Shown here piece after piece: positions 28,986-37,811 of a stretch of DNA of 64,000 nucleotides (positions within the stretch are counted from its first letter, which is position 1; every line of letters starts with the position of its first letter). A program made the position numbers and the translations under genes. Below the pieces are notes generated by a model, which searched no databases, was not told the DNA's origin, and saw only the letters and a program-made list of their open reading frames with translations. Source of the stretch: Shinella pollutisoli (GTDB lineage Bacteria; Pseudomonadota; Alphaproteobacteria; Rhizobiales; Rhizobiaceae); the NCBI RefSeq assembly GCF_024609765.1, contig NZ_JANFDG010000002.1:221361-285360 (forward strand), read 5' to 3'.

Positions 28986-29246
28986 TCAGGCCCAGAACTG
29001 GTCGAGCCAGAGGTTGAGGCGGTCGAAGCCCTTGCGGTTGATCGCGTAGATGCGCCTCGTGCCTTGCGACTTCACGCTGACGAGGTTGCAGTCGAGGAGC
29101 GCCTTCAGGTGCTGGGAGACGGCCGGGCGGCTGATCGGCAGACCCTGCGACAGCTCGTTGACGGTGCGTGGCGCGCGGCGCAATTCCTCCAGCAGGAACC
29201 GGCGGTTCGGGTCGGCAATCGCGGCGAAGGGGTCGTGATGCACCAT
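28986..29246 (-). CDS. ArsR family winged-helix transcriptional regulator
   Basis: An 86-residue DNA-binding protein. The N-terminal half has DPNRRFLLEELRRAPRTVNE, and the recognition helix region is ISRPAVSQHLKALLDCNLV (about residues 39-57). No metal-binding CxC motif is seen, so it is not a classic metal sensor. It is short for the family but complete. The next minus-strand gene upstream is the TauE/SafE permease, 60 bp away, which may be a target or co-transcribed. Confidence 0.88.
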   Translation of the reverse strand: MVHHDPFAAIADPNRRFLLEELRRAPRTVNELSQGLPISRPAVSQHLKALLDCNLVSVKSQGTRRIYAINRKGFDRLNLWLDQFWA

Positions 29247-29306
29247 GGCGCGAGGCTAGGACAAAGCGGTGCAACCGGCAAGCGTTTTGTCTGCCGGCAC
29301 AGGGCC

Positions 29307-30077
29307 TTAAACGAAGGCCGCCACGCCGTCCCAGACGAGCTTCAGCCCGGCGGCGAGCGCCATCGCGTACATGAAGGGATAGAAGACCTCCGGCCGCATC
29401 CGCTTGACGAGAAAGCCGCCGAGTGCGGTCGCGGCGATGGCGAGCGGCACGAGCGTGGCGGAGATGGAGAGGTTGGTCGTGTCGAGCTGGCCGAGCGCGA
29501 AATAGGGGCTGAGCTTCACGGCATTGAGGATGGCGAAGAAGCGGACAGTGGCGCCGGTATAGTTGCGCGGCGGCAGCTTCAGCGGCAGGCCGTAGACCTG
29601 GAAGGGGGCGCCGCCGGCATGCGCCACGAAGCTGCCGTAGCCCGACAGTGCGCCGAGGAAGGCGGCCGGCACCAGCCGGTGCGGCTTGGCCGCGACGACA
29701 TGGCCGCGGCGCGCGCGCCAGGCGTTGTGGTAGTAGCGAGCGGCGAAGAGAACGGTGATGACGCCGATGATGAGACGGAGCGCGTCGCGCGGCACGTAGG
29801 CCGAGGTCGCCCAGCCGATCGCCACGCCGAGGATTGCGCCCGGCAGCAGCATCTTCAGGAGCGTGCGGTCGTTGTACTCGCGCCAGATCCACAGCGAGAC
29901 GATGTCCATCACCACCAGCACCGGCAGCAGGATCGCCGCCGCTTGCACGGGCGGAAGGCTCATGGCAAGGATGGGCACGCCCATGAGCGCCAGAGCCTCG
30001 CCCATGCCGCCCTTGGTCAGGCCGACGAGCAGGACCGCGGGAATGGCGACATAGTAGATCGAGAGGTCGAGCGGCAT
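29307..30077 (-). CDS. TauE/SafE family membrane permease
   Basis: A 256-residue membrane protein with seven or eight hydrophobic segments. The N-terminal repeat motif AVLLVGLTKGGMGEALALMG (about residues 12-31) and the second-half SGYGSFVAHAGGAPFQVYG are typical of the TauE/SafE (DUF81) sulfite/organosulfur exporter family. The substrate cannot be read from sequence. ATG at 30077 begins directly at the first membrane helix; a frame to 30194 adds an Arg-rich stretch unlikely to be coding. Divergent from the ThiE-like gene. Confidence 0.9.
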   Translation of the reverse strand: MPLDLSIYYVAIPAVLLVGLTKGGMGEALALMGVPILAMSLPPVQAAAILLPVLVVMDIVSLWIWREYNDRTLLKMLLPGAILGVAIGWATSAYVPRDALRLIIGVITVLFAARYYHNAWRARRGHVVAAKPHRLVPAAFLGALSGYGSFVAHAGGAPFQVYGLPLKLPPRNYTGATVRFFAILNAVKLSPYFALGQLDTTNLSISATLVPLAIAATALGGFLVKRMRPEVFYPFMYAMALAAGLKLVWDGVAAFV

Positions 30078-30208
30078 GGGGGCAACTTGGCAAAGCGGAC
30101 GGGAAGGGCGATTGATCCTGTTCGCCATTCCGTCTATCCGCTTTGCATCGCGATGGCGAGCCCTCCCGTTTCCGGGCGGCTGCAACAGACACACGAACTG
30201 GAACGCCC

Positions 30209-30862
30209 ATGCCTGACGCCGACAACCGCTGCCGCCTCGTGCTGATCCTCCCCGAGGGCGAGGACATCGCCCAGCGTGCGGCCATGCTGGAGGGCGCTTT
30301 GAAGGGCGGCGACGTCGCCTCGGTGATCCTGCCGCAATACGGGCTCGACGACGGCCAGTTCCAGAAGCATGCCGAGACGCTGGTGCCGATCGTGCAGAAG
30401 GCGGGGGCGGCGGCGCTGGTCGCCGGCGACACGCGCGTCGCCGGCCGTGCGAAGGCGGACGGCATCCACGTCGCCGGCGGGATCGAGGAGCTGGCCGAGA
30501 CGGTGGAAAAGTTCACGCCGCGCCTCATCGTCGGCGGCGGCAACGCCACGGACCGGCACAAGGCGCTGGAGATCGGCGAGGTGCAGCCGGATTACGTGTT
30601 CTTCGGCCGCATCGGCGGCGACATCAAGCCGGAGGCGCATCCGAAGAACCTCGCGCTCGGCGAGTGGTGGGCCTCGATGATCGAGATCCCCTGCATCGTG
30701 CTCGGCGGCACCGATCCGCAGTCCGCTCTTTCGGTCGCCGAGACCGGCGCGGAGTTCGTGGCGCTCGACCGGGCGGTCTTCGCCGACCCTGCGCAGGCCC
30801 CGCACGTCGTGGCCGCCGTCAACGCGCTGCTTGACGAAAAAGCGCCACGGTTTGAGGAATAG
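30209..30862 (+). CDS. Thiamine phosphate synthase-like TIM-barrel protein
   Basis: A 217-residue protein with the ThiE fold. Recognisable are LVAGDTRVAGRAKADGIHVAGG (split: VAGDTRVAG near 72, KADGIHVAG near 84), VGGGNATDRHKALEIGE near 113, and DYVFFGRIGGD near 131. True ThiE has DGVHLGQ(D/E) and GPIFPTxTK phosphate and substrate loops; here these are replaced, so activity on thiamine intermediates is doubtful. No thiazole or HMP-P genes and no TPP riboswitch are nearby. ATG at 30209 follows GGAACG. The next gene starts 9 bp after its stop. Confidence 0.8.
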   Translation: MPDADNRCRLVLILPEGEDIAQRAAMLEGALKGGDVASVILPQYGLDDGQFQKHAETLVPIVQKAGAAALVAGDTRVAGRAKADGIHVAGGIEELAETVEKFTPRLIVGGGNATDRHKALEIGEVQPDYVFFGRIGGDIKPEAHPKNLALGEWWASMIEIPCIVLGGTDPQSALSVAETGAEFVALDRAVFADPAQAPHVVAAVNALLDEKAPRFEE

Positions 30863-30871
30863 TAGGCGGCC

Positions 30872-31984
30872 ATGATCAGGTCCGTCGTCGTCAAAGCCTT
30901 CCGTCCCCTGCCGGCGGCGCTTCTTGCCGCAAGCCTCCTCCTGCCAGGCCCGCTCGCTGCGGAGACGGCGAAGAAGGGGCCGATGGTGCGTGCCGGGACG
31001 GATGCCGGCAAGGATGCGGCGGAAAAGGCCGGCGTGGCGGACAAAGCGGCCGCCAAGACCGGGGAGACCGCGCCGTCGGGCGGCGTCAACGTGCTCGATC
31101 GCATGGGCGCGGAACTGCCGGCGCTGCCGGAGGAGAAGCCCTTCACCGGCAAGGTGGACGACGCCTACGGCGCCTTCCAGCGCGGCTACTACCTGACGGC
31201 AATGGAGCTTGCGCTGCCGCGCGCGCAGCTCGGCGATCCGGCGGCGCAGACGCTCGTCGGGGAGATCCTCGACCGCGGCCTCGGCGTGCGCCGCAACCGC
31301 GAGCAGGCGGCCTTCTGGTACGAGCAGGCCGCCAGCGGCGGCGATCCGGCGGCGATGTTCCGCTACGCGCTGATCCTGATGGAGAAGCAGCACACCGACG
31401 CCGACCGGGCGAAGGCCGACGACCTGATGAAGAAGGCCGCCGACCTCGGCAACGCCTCCGCGCAGTTCAACTATGCGCAGGTGCTCGTCGCCAAGTCGCC
31501 CGGCGACAAGGGCCTGCGCGATGCGCTGCCCTATTACGAGAAGTCGGCCGAGCAGGGCATCGCCGACGCGCAATATGCCGTCTCGCAGATCTATGCGAGC
31601 CTCAAGGACCTGCCGCAGGAGAAGCGCGACCGGGCGCGCGAATGGCTGACGCGCGCCGCCCGCGCCGGCTTCGACACCGCCCAGCTCGACCTCGCCATCT
31701 GGCTCGTCAACGGCACGGCCGGCCCGCGCGACTACGAGGAAGGCTTCCAGTGGATGAAGCGCGCCGCGGAGGGCGGCAACGTCGTGGCGCAGAGCAAGCT
31801 CTCGCATCTCTACATCAACGCCATCGGCACCGGCCCCGATCCGGTCGAGGCGGCGAAATGGTTCGTCCTCGCCCGCCGCGCGGGCTTGAGCGACCCGGCG
31901 CTCGAGGACTTCTATCTCGGCCTCACCGACGAGGAGCAGAAGGCGGCGATCGACGCGGCGAACCGCTTCCGCTCGGCCTCCTGA
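30872..31984 (+). CDS. Exported Sel1-repeat protein
   Basis: A 370-residue protein with a signal peptide (cut after PLAA, about residue 30) and a Lys/Ala-rich spacer to about 75. A run of Sel1-like repeats (about 95-350) follows, for example AQTLVGEILDRGLGVRRNRE, AQFNYAQVL, AQYAVSQIYAS and AQSKLSHLYINAIGTGPD. Such solenoids act as periplasmic scaffolds or regulators, ExoR being a rhizobial example, but this is not ExoR by length or sequence. It lies 9 bp behind the ThiE-like gene and is probably co-transcribed. Confidence 0.87.
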   Translation: MIRSVVVKAFRPLPAALLAASLLLPGPLAAETAKKGPMVRAGTDAGKDAAEKAGVADKAAAKTGETAPSGGVNVLDRMGAELPALPEEKPFTGKVDDAYGAFQRGYYLTAMELALPRAQLGDPAAQTLVGEILDRGLGVRRNREQAAFWYEQAASGGDPAAMFRYALILMEKQHTDADRAKADDLMKKAADLGNASAQFNYAQVLVAKSPGDKGLRDALPYYEKSAEQGIADAQYAVSQIYASLKDLPQEKRDRAREWLTRAARAGFDTAQLDLAIWLVNGTAGPRDYEEGFQWMKRAAEGGNVVAQSKLSHLYINAIGTGPDPVEAAKWFVLARRAGLSDPALEDFYLGLTDEEQKAAIDAANRFRSAS

Positions 31985-32161
31985 CGGCCGTGCGTTTACC
32001 GCGTTGCGCGATTCGGCCGCCTGCCTTGCAAGGCTTGCAGGGGCGCGAGGCTTGAAACTTCGGGGGATTTGTGGTCTTGAGGCCGGAAATCCGGTCCGGC
32101 GCCGCTTGGCGCCGCGGCATCCGCCGCCCGAAAGCCGGAGATTCCCGAAGGACACCCTCGC

Positions 32162-32962
32162 ATGGCCCGCTCAGCTCTTCTCAACGTCATGGTTCAGGCC
32201 GCCTTCAAGGCCGGCAAGTCGCTCGCCCGCGATTTCGGCGAGGTGCAGAACCTCCAGGTCTCGCTGAAGGGCCCGGGCGACTACGTCTCGCAGGCCGATC
32301 GCAAGGCGGAGAAGCTGATCCGCGAGGAACTGATGAAGGCGCGGCCGACCTACGGCTTCCTCGGCGAGGAATCAGAGGAGATCAAGGGCACCGACGGCGC
32401 GCACCGCTGGATCGTCGATCCGCTCGACGGCACGACGAATTTCCTGCACGGCATCCCGGCCTTCGCCATCTCGATCGCGCTGGAGCGCAACGGCGAGATC
32501 GTCGGCGCCGTCGTGCTCAACCCGGCGACGGACGAGCTCTTCACCGCCGAGCGCGGCGGCGGGGCCTTCCTCAACGACCGGCGCCTGCGCGTCGCCGCCC
32601 GGCGCAACCTCTCCGACGCGGTCATCGGCTGCGGCCTGCCGCATCTCGGCCGCGGCAACCACGGGAAATTCCTGATCGAGCTGCGCCACGTCATGGGCGA
32701 GGTGGCCGGCATGCGCCGCCTCGGCTCGGCCTCCCTCGATCTCGCCTACGTCGCCGCCGGCCGCTTCGACGGTTTCTGGGAGCGCGATCTTTCGCCCTGG
32801 GACATCGCCGCCGGCATCCTCCTGATTCGCGAGGCGGGCGGCTATGCGACCGACCTCGACGGCGGCAATGCGATGCTCGACACCGGCACGGTCGTCGCCG
32901 GCAACGAATATATCCACAAGGCGCTGCGCGAGGTCGTGCACCGTCCCGTGCCGACGCGCTGA
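32162..32962 (+). CDS. suhB: Inositol monophosphatase family protein
   Basis: A 266-residue Mg-dependent phosphatase. Metal-binding motifs are GEESEE (about residues 67-72), WIVDPLDGTTNFLHG (about 83-97) and the C-terminal WERDLSPWDIAAGILLIREAGG (about 205-226), all intact. The substrate is probably myo-inositol-1-phosphate or a related sugar phosphate. AAGGA lies 11 bases before the ATG. The 177-bp gap upstream holds imperfect inverted repeats but no clear terminator. Confidence 0.94.
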   Translation: MARSALLNVMVQAAFKAGKSLARDFGEVQNLQVSLKGPGDYVSQADRKAEKLIREELMKARPTYGFLGEESEEIKGTDGAHRWIVDPLDGTTNFLHGIPAFAISIALERNGEIVGAVVLNPATDELFTAERGGGAFLNDRRLRVAARRNLSDAVIGCGLPHLGRGNHGKFLIELRHVMGEVAGMRRLGSASLDLAYVAAGRFDGFWERDLSPWDIAAGILLIREAGGYATDLDGGNAMLDTGTVVAGNEYIHKALREVVHRPVPTR

Positions 32963-33075
32963 GGACGGCCTGCGGCGCTTCACGCTTTCCCCGCGCCCGT
33001 TGCCGCCAAGCTCTTCAATTCGGCGCAATCTTCCTCTAGTCTCGCGCCCGACGCGTAAGTTGGAGAAGCAAATAC

Positions 33076-34152
33076 ATGGCGAAGCTGGCGCTGCCGGGCT
33101 GGGGAGGGCCGGCCGAACCCGGGGAGGGCTATACCCACAAACTGTCGAGCCCCATGGCGTTCTTCTGGACGATGGTGATCTTCCTCATCATCGTCGGCTT
33201 CGTGGCCGCCATCCTGTTCCGGCAGGCGCAGAGCGCCTTTCTCGCCAATCCGGGCCTCAACGGGCTCATCCTCGGCGTGCTTCTGATCGGCATCCTTCTC
33301 GTCTTCAACCACGTGCTGGCGCTGCGGCCGGAGGTGCGCTGGTTCAATTCGTTCCGCGCGGCCGGCAGCGCCGAGAAGGTCGGGCGCGATCCCGTGCTGC
33401 TCGCGCCGATGCGGGCGCTGATCGGCCGGCGCCATTCGGTGGCGCTGTCGACGGCGACGCTGCGCTCGATCCTCGATTCCATCGCCACCCGCCTCGACGA
33501 ATCGCGCGACACCTCGCGCTACCTGATCGGCCTCCTCGTCTTCCTCGGCCTGCTCGGCACCTTCTGGGGCCTGCTCGGCACGATCGGCTCGATCAGTTCG
33601 GTCATCCAGTCGCTGGATGCCGGCGGCGGCACGGCGAACGACATCCTCAACGCCCTCAAGGAAGGCCTCTCCGCGCCGCTGCAGGGCATGGGCACGGCCT
33701 TCTCGACCTCGCTCTTCGGCCTCTCCGGCTCGCTGATCCTCGGTTTCCTCGACCTGCAGGCCGGCCGCGCGCAGAACCGTTTCTACATGGAGCTGGAGAA
33801 CTGGCTCTCCTCGGTGACGGACGTGGGCCCGGAGGCTGGCATGGCGGATGCGGCCGCGGCGGCGCCTGCCGCCGACGTGCAGGCGCTTGCCGCGCAGATC
33901 CTGAAACTCGCGCAGGAGGGCGGCGGCGGCCGCTCGACGGCGGCGATGGCGAGCCTTGCCGAAGGCATCCAAGGCCTCGTGAAGAACATGCGCAGCGAGC
34001 AGCAGATGCTGCGCGACTGGATCGAGGCGCAGCAGGAGGAGGCGAAGGCGCTCCGCCGCACGCTCGACCGCCTCGCCGCCCGCACGGGCGGAAAGGCCGC
34101 GGCGGCAGAGCGCCCGGCCGAAGCCGCGCACGAGAAGGCCGGGGGCGAATAG
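33076..34152 (+). CDS. MotA/TolQ/ExbB-like proton channel protein
   Basis: A 358-residue inner-membrane protein. Membrane segments lie at about residues 26-48, 56-80, 150-180 (with LLGTFWGLLGTIGSISSVI) and 203-225 (GMGTAFSTSLFGLSGSLILG), the last two being the channel helices of the MotA_ExbB domain. A cytoplasmic Ala-rich and coiled C-terminal region runs from about 250 to 358. The downstream gene, one base after the stop, encodes a MotB/OmpA-like partner. Together they would form an ion-driven stator coupling the proton gradient to the cell wall. It is distinct from the tolQ in this same window; no flagellar genes are nearby. Confidence 0.88.
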   Translation: MAKLALPGWGGPAEPGEGYTHKLSSPMAFFWTMVIFLIIVGFVAAILFRQAQSAFLANPGLNGLILGVLLIGILLVFNHVLALRPEVRWFNSFRAAGSAEKVGRDPVLLAPMRALIGRRHSVALSTATLRSILDSIATRLDESRDTSRYLIGLLVFLGLLGTFWGLLGTIGSISSVIQSLDAGGGTANDILNALKEGLSAPLQGMGTAFSTSLFGLSGSLILGFLDLQAGRAQNRFYMELENWLSSVTDVGPEAGMADAAAAAPAADVQALAAQILKLAQEGGGGRSTAAMASLAEGIQGLVKNMRSEQQMLRDWIEAQQEEAKALRRTLDRLAARTGGKAAAAERPAEAAHEKAGGE

Positions 34153-34153
34153 C

Positions 34154-35185
34154 ATGGCGCTCGCCCGCAACCGGCGCAGCCAGCGTGCGGTCGACTACTG
34201 GCCGGGCTTCGTCGACGCGCTCTCGACGCTGCTGCTCGCCATCATGTTCCTGCTCACGGTCTTCGTGCTGGCGCAGTTCTTCCTGAGCCGGGAGATCTCC
34301 GGCAAGGACGACGTGCTGAACCGGCTGACGAGCCAGATCAACGAGCTGACGCAGCTTCTCGCGCTGGAAAAGAGCGGCAAGCAGGACCTGGAGGATGCGC
34401 TGGTCAATCTCCAGGCCTCGCTCGCGCAGTCGGAGGGCGAGCGCTCGCGCCTGCAGGAGCTGCTCGACCGCGGCTCCGGCGCTTCCGACACGGCCAATGC
34501 CCGTATCGGCAGCCTCTCGCAGGAGCTCGACGCGGAAAAGCAGGTGAGCGCGCGCGCCATGAGCCAGATCGAGCTGCTCAACCAGCAGATCGCAGCACTT
34601 CGCAGCCAGATCGCCGCCGTCGAGGAGGCATTGCAGGCCTCGGAGGCGAAGGACCAGGCCTCGCAGGCCAAGATCGCCGATCTCGGCCGCCGCCTCAACG
34701 TCGCGCTTGCCCAGCGGGTTCAGGAGCTCAACCGCTACCGCTCCGACTTCTTCGGCCGCCTGCGCGAGATCCTCTCCGACCGCGAGAACATCCGCATCGT
34801 CGGCGACCGCTTCGTGTTCCAGTCGGAGGTGCTCTTCCCCTCGGGCGGCAGCGATCTCAATGAGGCGGGGCAGGCGGAGATGCAGAAACTCGCCGCCGCC
34901 GTCATCGACCTCGCCCGCGAGATCCCCTCCGAGATCAACTGGGTGCTGCGCGTCGACGGGCATACGGACAACGTGCCGCTTTCCGGCACCGGCCGCTACC
35001 GCGACAACTGGGAGCTTTCCTCCGCGCGCGCCACCTCGGTGGTGAAGTACCTGATCGCCAACGGCGTTCCGGCGAACCGGCTGGTCGCGGCCGGCTTCGG
35101 CGAGTACCAGCCGATCGCCGAGGGCGACGACGACGCGGCGCGCTCCACCAACCGCCGCATCGAGCTCAAGCTCACCGAGCGTTAG
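34154..35185 (+). CDS. MotB-like protein: membrane anchor, coiled coil and OmpA peptidoglycan-binding domain
   Basis: A 343-residue protein. One membrane helix at about residues 18-45 begins PGFVDALSTLLLAIMFLL; the Asp after FV aligns with the proton-binding Asp of MotB. A long coiled coil covers about 50-190 (many Gln/Glu/Leu heptads). The OmpA domain covers about 215-340, with VLRVDGHTDNVPLSGTG and STNRRIELKLTE, expected to bind peptidoglycan. It is the partner of the preceding channel gene. The coiled coil is longer than in flagellar MotB. The process it powers is not known. Confidence 0.88.
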   Translation: MALARNRRSQRAVDYWPGFVDALSTLLLAIMFLLTVFVLAQFFLSREISGKDDVLNRLTSQINELTQLLALEKSGKQDLEDALVNLQASLAQSEGERSRLQELLDRGSGASDTANARIGSLSQELDAEKQVSARAMSQIELLNQQIAALRSQIAAVEEALQASEAKDQASQAKIADLGRRLNVALAQRVQELNRYRSDFFGRLREILSDRENIRIVGDRFVFQSEVLFPSGGSDLNEAGQAEMQKLAAAVIDLAREIPSEINWVLRVDGHTDNVPLSGTGRYRDNWELSSARATSVVKYLIANGVPANRLVAAGFGEYQPIAEGDDDAARSTNRRIELKLTER

Positions 35186-35197
35186 AGCATTTCCGCT

Positions 35198-35283
35198 TGT
35201 CTTCGAATCGCGAAAAGCTCTATCTCTTCGGTTTACGCAATTCCGGACGCGAAACGGCGACGCGCTTTCGCTGGAATTGCTTG
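35198..35283. repeat. Dispersed rhizobial repeat with GCAATTCC/GGAATTGC arms (copy 1)
   Basis: An 8-bp inverted repeat GCAATTCC ... GGAATTGC with inner GCGAAA/TTTCGC arms forms a hairpin at about 35235-35281; it is preceded by GAGCATTTCCGC and TCGCGAAAAGCTC modules. A second copy with the same GGACGCAAAA core lies between tolA and tolB. It fills the gap between the convergent MotB-like and ABC-transporter genes. Confidence 0.75.
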
Positions 35284-35300
35284 GGCTTTCCTGTGGCCGG

Positions 35301-37115
35301 TCAGCCCGTGGCCTCGTTGAGGAAGGCCTGGCTGCCCTGGTCGAACTGCAGCCGGGCGAGGCGGGCATAGAGGCCGTCCTTGCGGATCAGCGACTGGTGC
35401 GTGCCTTCCTCGACGACGCGGCCGCTCTCCATGACGAGGATGCGGTCGGCCTTGAGCACGGTCGCCAGACGATGGGCGATGACGATCGTCGTGCGCTTGC
35501 CCATCTGGCCGTCGAGTGCCTTCTGCACCGCCGTCTCGCTCTCGGCGTCGAGCGCGGAGGTCGCCTCGTCGAGCAGCAGCACCGGCGCATCCTTGAGGAT
35601 GGCGCGGGCGATCGCGATGCGCTGGCGCTGGCCGCCGGAGAGCGTGACGCCGCGCTCGCCGACCGCCGTGTCGTAGCCGTCGTCGAGCCGCAGGATGAAT
35701 TCCTCCGCCTGTGCCGCGCGGGCGGCGGCGCGGATCGCCTCCTCGCTCACGCCCGTCATGCCGAAGGCGATGTTGTCGCGGATCGAGGTGGCGAAGATCG
35801 TCACCTCCTGCGGCACGATGGCGATGCGGCGGCGCAGCGCCTCCGGATCGGCCTCCCGCAGGTCGACGCCGTCGAGCGTGATGCGGCCGGAAACGGGATC
35901 GTAGAAGCGCAGCACCAGCGACAGGATCGTGCTCTTGCCGGCGCCGGACGGACCGACGATGGCGACGGTCTCGCCGGGCTTGACGGCGAAGCTCAGGCCG
36001 TTGACGCTGCGGTAGCCGGGCCGGGCGGGATAGGCGAAGTGCACGTCCTCGAAGGCGATCTCGCCGCGCGCCGGCGTGGGCAGCGCCACGGGGCTTGCCG
36101 GGGCGGCGATGGCGGGCGTCTCCGCGAGCAGCTCCGTCAGGCGTTCGGCGGCGCCCGCGGCCTGGGAGAGCTCGCCCCAGACCTCGGACAGCGCGCCGAG
36201 GCTGCCGGCGGCGAAGACGGCATAGAGCAGGAACTGGCCGAGCGTGCCGGCCGAGAGCGCGCCGGAGAGCACGTCGCGCGCGCCGAACCACAGCACGGCG
36301 ACGACGGAGCCGAACACCATGGCGATGGCGAAGCCGGTGAGGAGCGCACGGGCGCGGATCGCCGCCCGGGCGGCGCCGTAGGCGTCCTCGACCGCGCCGA
36401 AGAAGCGGCCGCGGGCGGCGTCCTCGGCGTTGAAGGCCTGCAGCGTGCGGGTGGCGCCGATCGCCTCGCCGGCATAGGCGGAGGCGGCGGCGAGCGTGTC
36501 CTGCGCCTCGCGCGAGCGGCGGCGCACCGAGCGGCCGAAGGCGACGAGCGGGAAGACGATGACGGGAATGGCGGCGATGACGAGGCTCGACAGCTTCGGG
36601 CTCGTGTAGACCATCATGGCGACGGCGCCGAGACAGAGGATGAGGTTGCGCAGCGCGACGGAGGCGGTGGCGCCGACCGCGGACTTGATCTGCGTCGTGT
36701 CGGCCGTCAGCCGCGAGACGATCTCGCCGGACTGGTTGACGTCGAAGAAGGCGGGCGAAAGCCGCGTCACGTGGGCGAAGACGTCGCGCCGGAGATCGGC
36801 GACGATGCGCTCGCCGAGCGTGATGACGAAATAGTAGCGCATGGCGCTCGCCAGCGCGAGCACGACGGCCAGCACGAAGAGCATCGTGAAATAGGTGTTG
36901 ATGAAGCCGGCGTCGGATTCCGAGAAGCCGTGGTCGACCATGCGGCGGACGGCGATCGGCAGCACCAGCGTGGTGACGGCGGCGAGCACCAGCGCGACGA
37001 GGGCGCCCGCCACGAGGCCGCGATAGCGGCCGATATAGGGCAGCAGCCTGCCGAGCGGACGGATGGATTTGCGCCCGGTCGAAGCCGGCGCGGCCTTCTC
37101 TCTGTCTGCGGACAC
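35301..37115 (-). CDS. ABC transporter, fused transmembrane and ATP-binding domains
   Basis: A 604-residue half-transporter of the type I exporter class (MsbA/MDR-like). Six membrane helices lie in about residues 25-310. The nucleotide-binding domain (about 345-590) has Walker [10 protein letters not shown], signature [14 protein letters not shown] and Walker [14 protein letters not shown]. It should act as a homodimer exporting a lipid, drug or peptide that cannot be named. The GTG at 37115, with GGGGTAAG just before it, gives an N terminus of the expected length before [10 protein letters not shown]; ATGs near 37199 would extend it into the rpmE promoter region. Confidence 0.92.
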   Translation of the reverse strand: MSADREKAAPASTGRKSIRPLGRLLPYIGRYRGLVAGALVALVLAAVTTLVLPIAVRRMVDHGFSESDAGFINTYFTMLFVLAVVLALASAMRYYFVITLGERIVADLRRDVFAHVTRLSPAFFDVNQSGEIVSRLTADTTQIKSAVGATASVALRNLILCLGAVAMMVYTSPKLSSLVIAAIPVIVFPLVAFGRSVRRRSREAQDTLAAASAYAGEAIGATRTLQAFNAEDAARGRFFGAVEDAYGAARAAIRARALLTGFAIAMVFGSVVAVLWFGARDVLSGALSAGTLGQFLLYAVFAAGSLGALSEVWGELSQAAGAAERLTELLAETPAIAAPASPVALPTPARGEIAFEDVHFAYPARPGYRSVNGLSFAVKPGETVAIVGPSGAGKSTILSLVLRFYDPVSGRITLDGVDLREADPEALRRRIAIVPQEVTIFATSIRDNIAFGMTGVSEEAIRAAARAAQAEEFILRLDDGYDTAVGERGVTLSGGQRQRIAIARAILKDAPVLLLDEATSALDAESETAVQKALDGQMGKRTTIVIAHRLATVLKADRILVMESGRVVEEGTHQSLIRKDGLYARLARLQFDQGSQAFLNEATG

Positions 37116-37161
37116 CTTACCCCCGTTTCCAGTGCCTGCCGGCACGAATTGACTTTCGGCT

Positions 37162-37191
37162 CTTGTTATCCGGACGGCCATCATGTATAGG
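37162..37191 (+). promoter_or_regulatory. Candidate promoter of rpmE
   Basis: CTTGTT (37162-37167) and TATAGG (37186-37191) are separated by 18 bases, resembling an alphaproteobacterial housekeeping promoter. A TTGACT at 37149 is an alternative -35. It leaves a leader of about 115 bases before the rpmE start. Confidence 0.35.
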
Positions 37192-37309
37192 CTCGCCATC
37201 GAATTGGGAAGCCGCAGGTTCGACCGACCGCGGCTTCATTTACGTCTTTGGCCCGGCCGCCGCAATGCGTTGCGACAAATGGCCACCCGGAACAGGCAGG
37301 AAGAGTGTC

Positions 37310-37531
37310 ATGAAGGCTGAAATCCATCCCGACTACCACACGATCAAGGTCGTGATGACCGACGGCACCGAGTACGAAACCCGCTCGACCTGGGGTTCGG
37401 AAGGCGCCACGATGAACCTCGAAATCGACCCGAAGTCCCACCCGGCCTGGACCGGCGGCAACCAGCAGCTGATGGATCGCGGCGGCCGCGTCTCGAAGTT
37501 CAAGAAGCGCTTCGAAGGCCTCGGCCTCTGA
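37310..37531 (+). CDS. rpmE: 50S ribosomal protein L31, cysteine-free form
   Basis: A 73-residue ribosomal protein. [20 protein letters not shown] and the C-terminal [14 protein letters not shown] are typical of the alphaproteobacterial L31. The CxxC zinc motif of E. coli RpmE is absent, so it does not need zinc. AGGAAGAG precedes the ATG. It is a single-gene unit closed by a strong terminator 28 bases after the stop. Confidence 0.96.
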   Translation: MKAEIHPDYHTIKVVMTDGTEYETRSTWGSEGATMNLEIDPKSHPAWTGGNQQLMDRGGRVSKFKKRFEGLGL

Positions 37532-37559
37532 TCTTCGGCTCTTCGCCTCGCATTGCAGG

Positions 37560-37583
37560 AACCCGGCCTCGGCCGGGTTTTTT
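37560..37583 (+). terminator. Rho-independent terminator of rpmE
   Basis: A perfect 9-bp stem AACCCGGCC/GGCCGGGTT with a TC loop (37560-37579) runs into six T residues. Confidence 0.92.
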
Positions 37584-37595
37584 GTTGTCCGGGGC

Positions 37596-37747
37596 GCCCC
37601 TCCTCCGGCCGCCGCCACCTTCTCCCCGCAAGCGGGGAGAAGGGGATGCCGCGCCGTTTTCATCCCTTTCGTGAATGGGGAAACCGTTGCGCCCAGCCTT
37701 CCTCGCCCCGCTTGCGGGGAGAGGATGCCGGCAGGCAGGTGAGGGGC
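37596..37747. repeat. Long palindromic repeat (copy C)
   Basis: Outer arms CGCCCCTC and GAGGGGC enclose two hairpins with CTTCTCCCCGCAAGCGGGGAGAAG (loop CAAG; written in two arms: CTTCTCCCCG, CGGGGAGAAG) and CTCGCCCCGC/GCGGGGAGAG types. It lies between the convergent rpmE and rcdA genes, bracketed by their terminators. Confidence 0.78.
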
Positions 37748-37764
37748 AAACACATCCAGGCAAC

Positions 37765-37786
37765 AAAAAACCCGGCCGAAGCCGGG
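37765..37786 (-). terminator. Rho-independent terminator of rcdA
   Basis: On the minus strand CCCGGC-TTCG-GCCGGG (37771-37786), a stable tetraloop hairpin, is followed by six T residues. It lies 25 bases after the rcdA stop. Confidence 0.9.
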
Positions 37787-37811
37787 CCCGTATCCGTCAA
37801 AGGCGGCGCGC

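Noticed and set aside
30078..30208. A TPP riboswitch before the ThiE-like gene
   Set aside because: No THI-box core (such as CTGAGA and ACCTGATC-type elements) could be seen in the 131-bp gap.
33076..35185. A Zorya-type anti-phage system, because the MotA/MotB-like pair resembles ZorA/ZorB
   Set aside because: No helicase, nuclease or ZorC/ZorE-like gene follows; the neighbours are an inositol phosphatase and an ABC transporter, and the pair looks like a chromosomal core feature.
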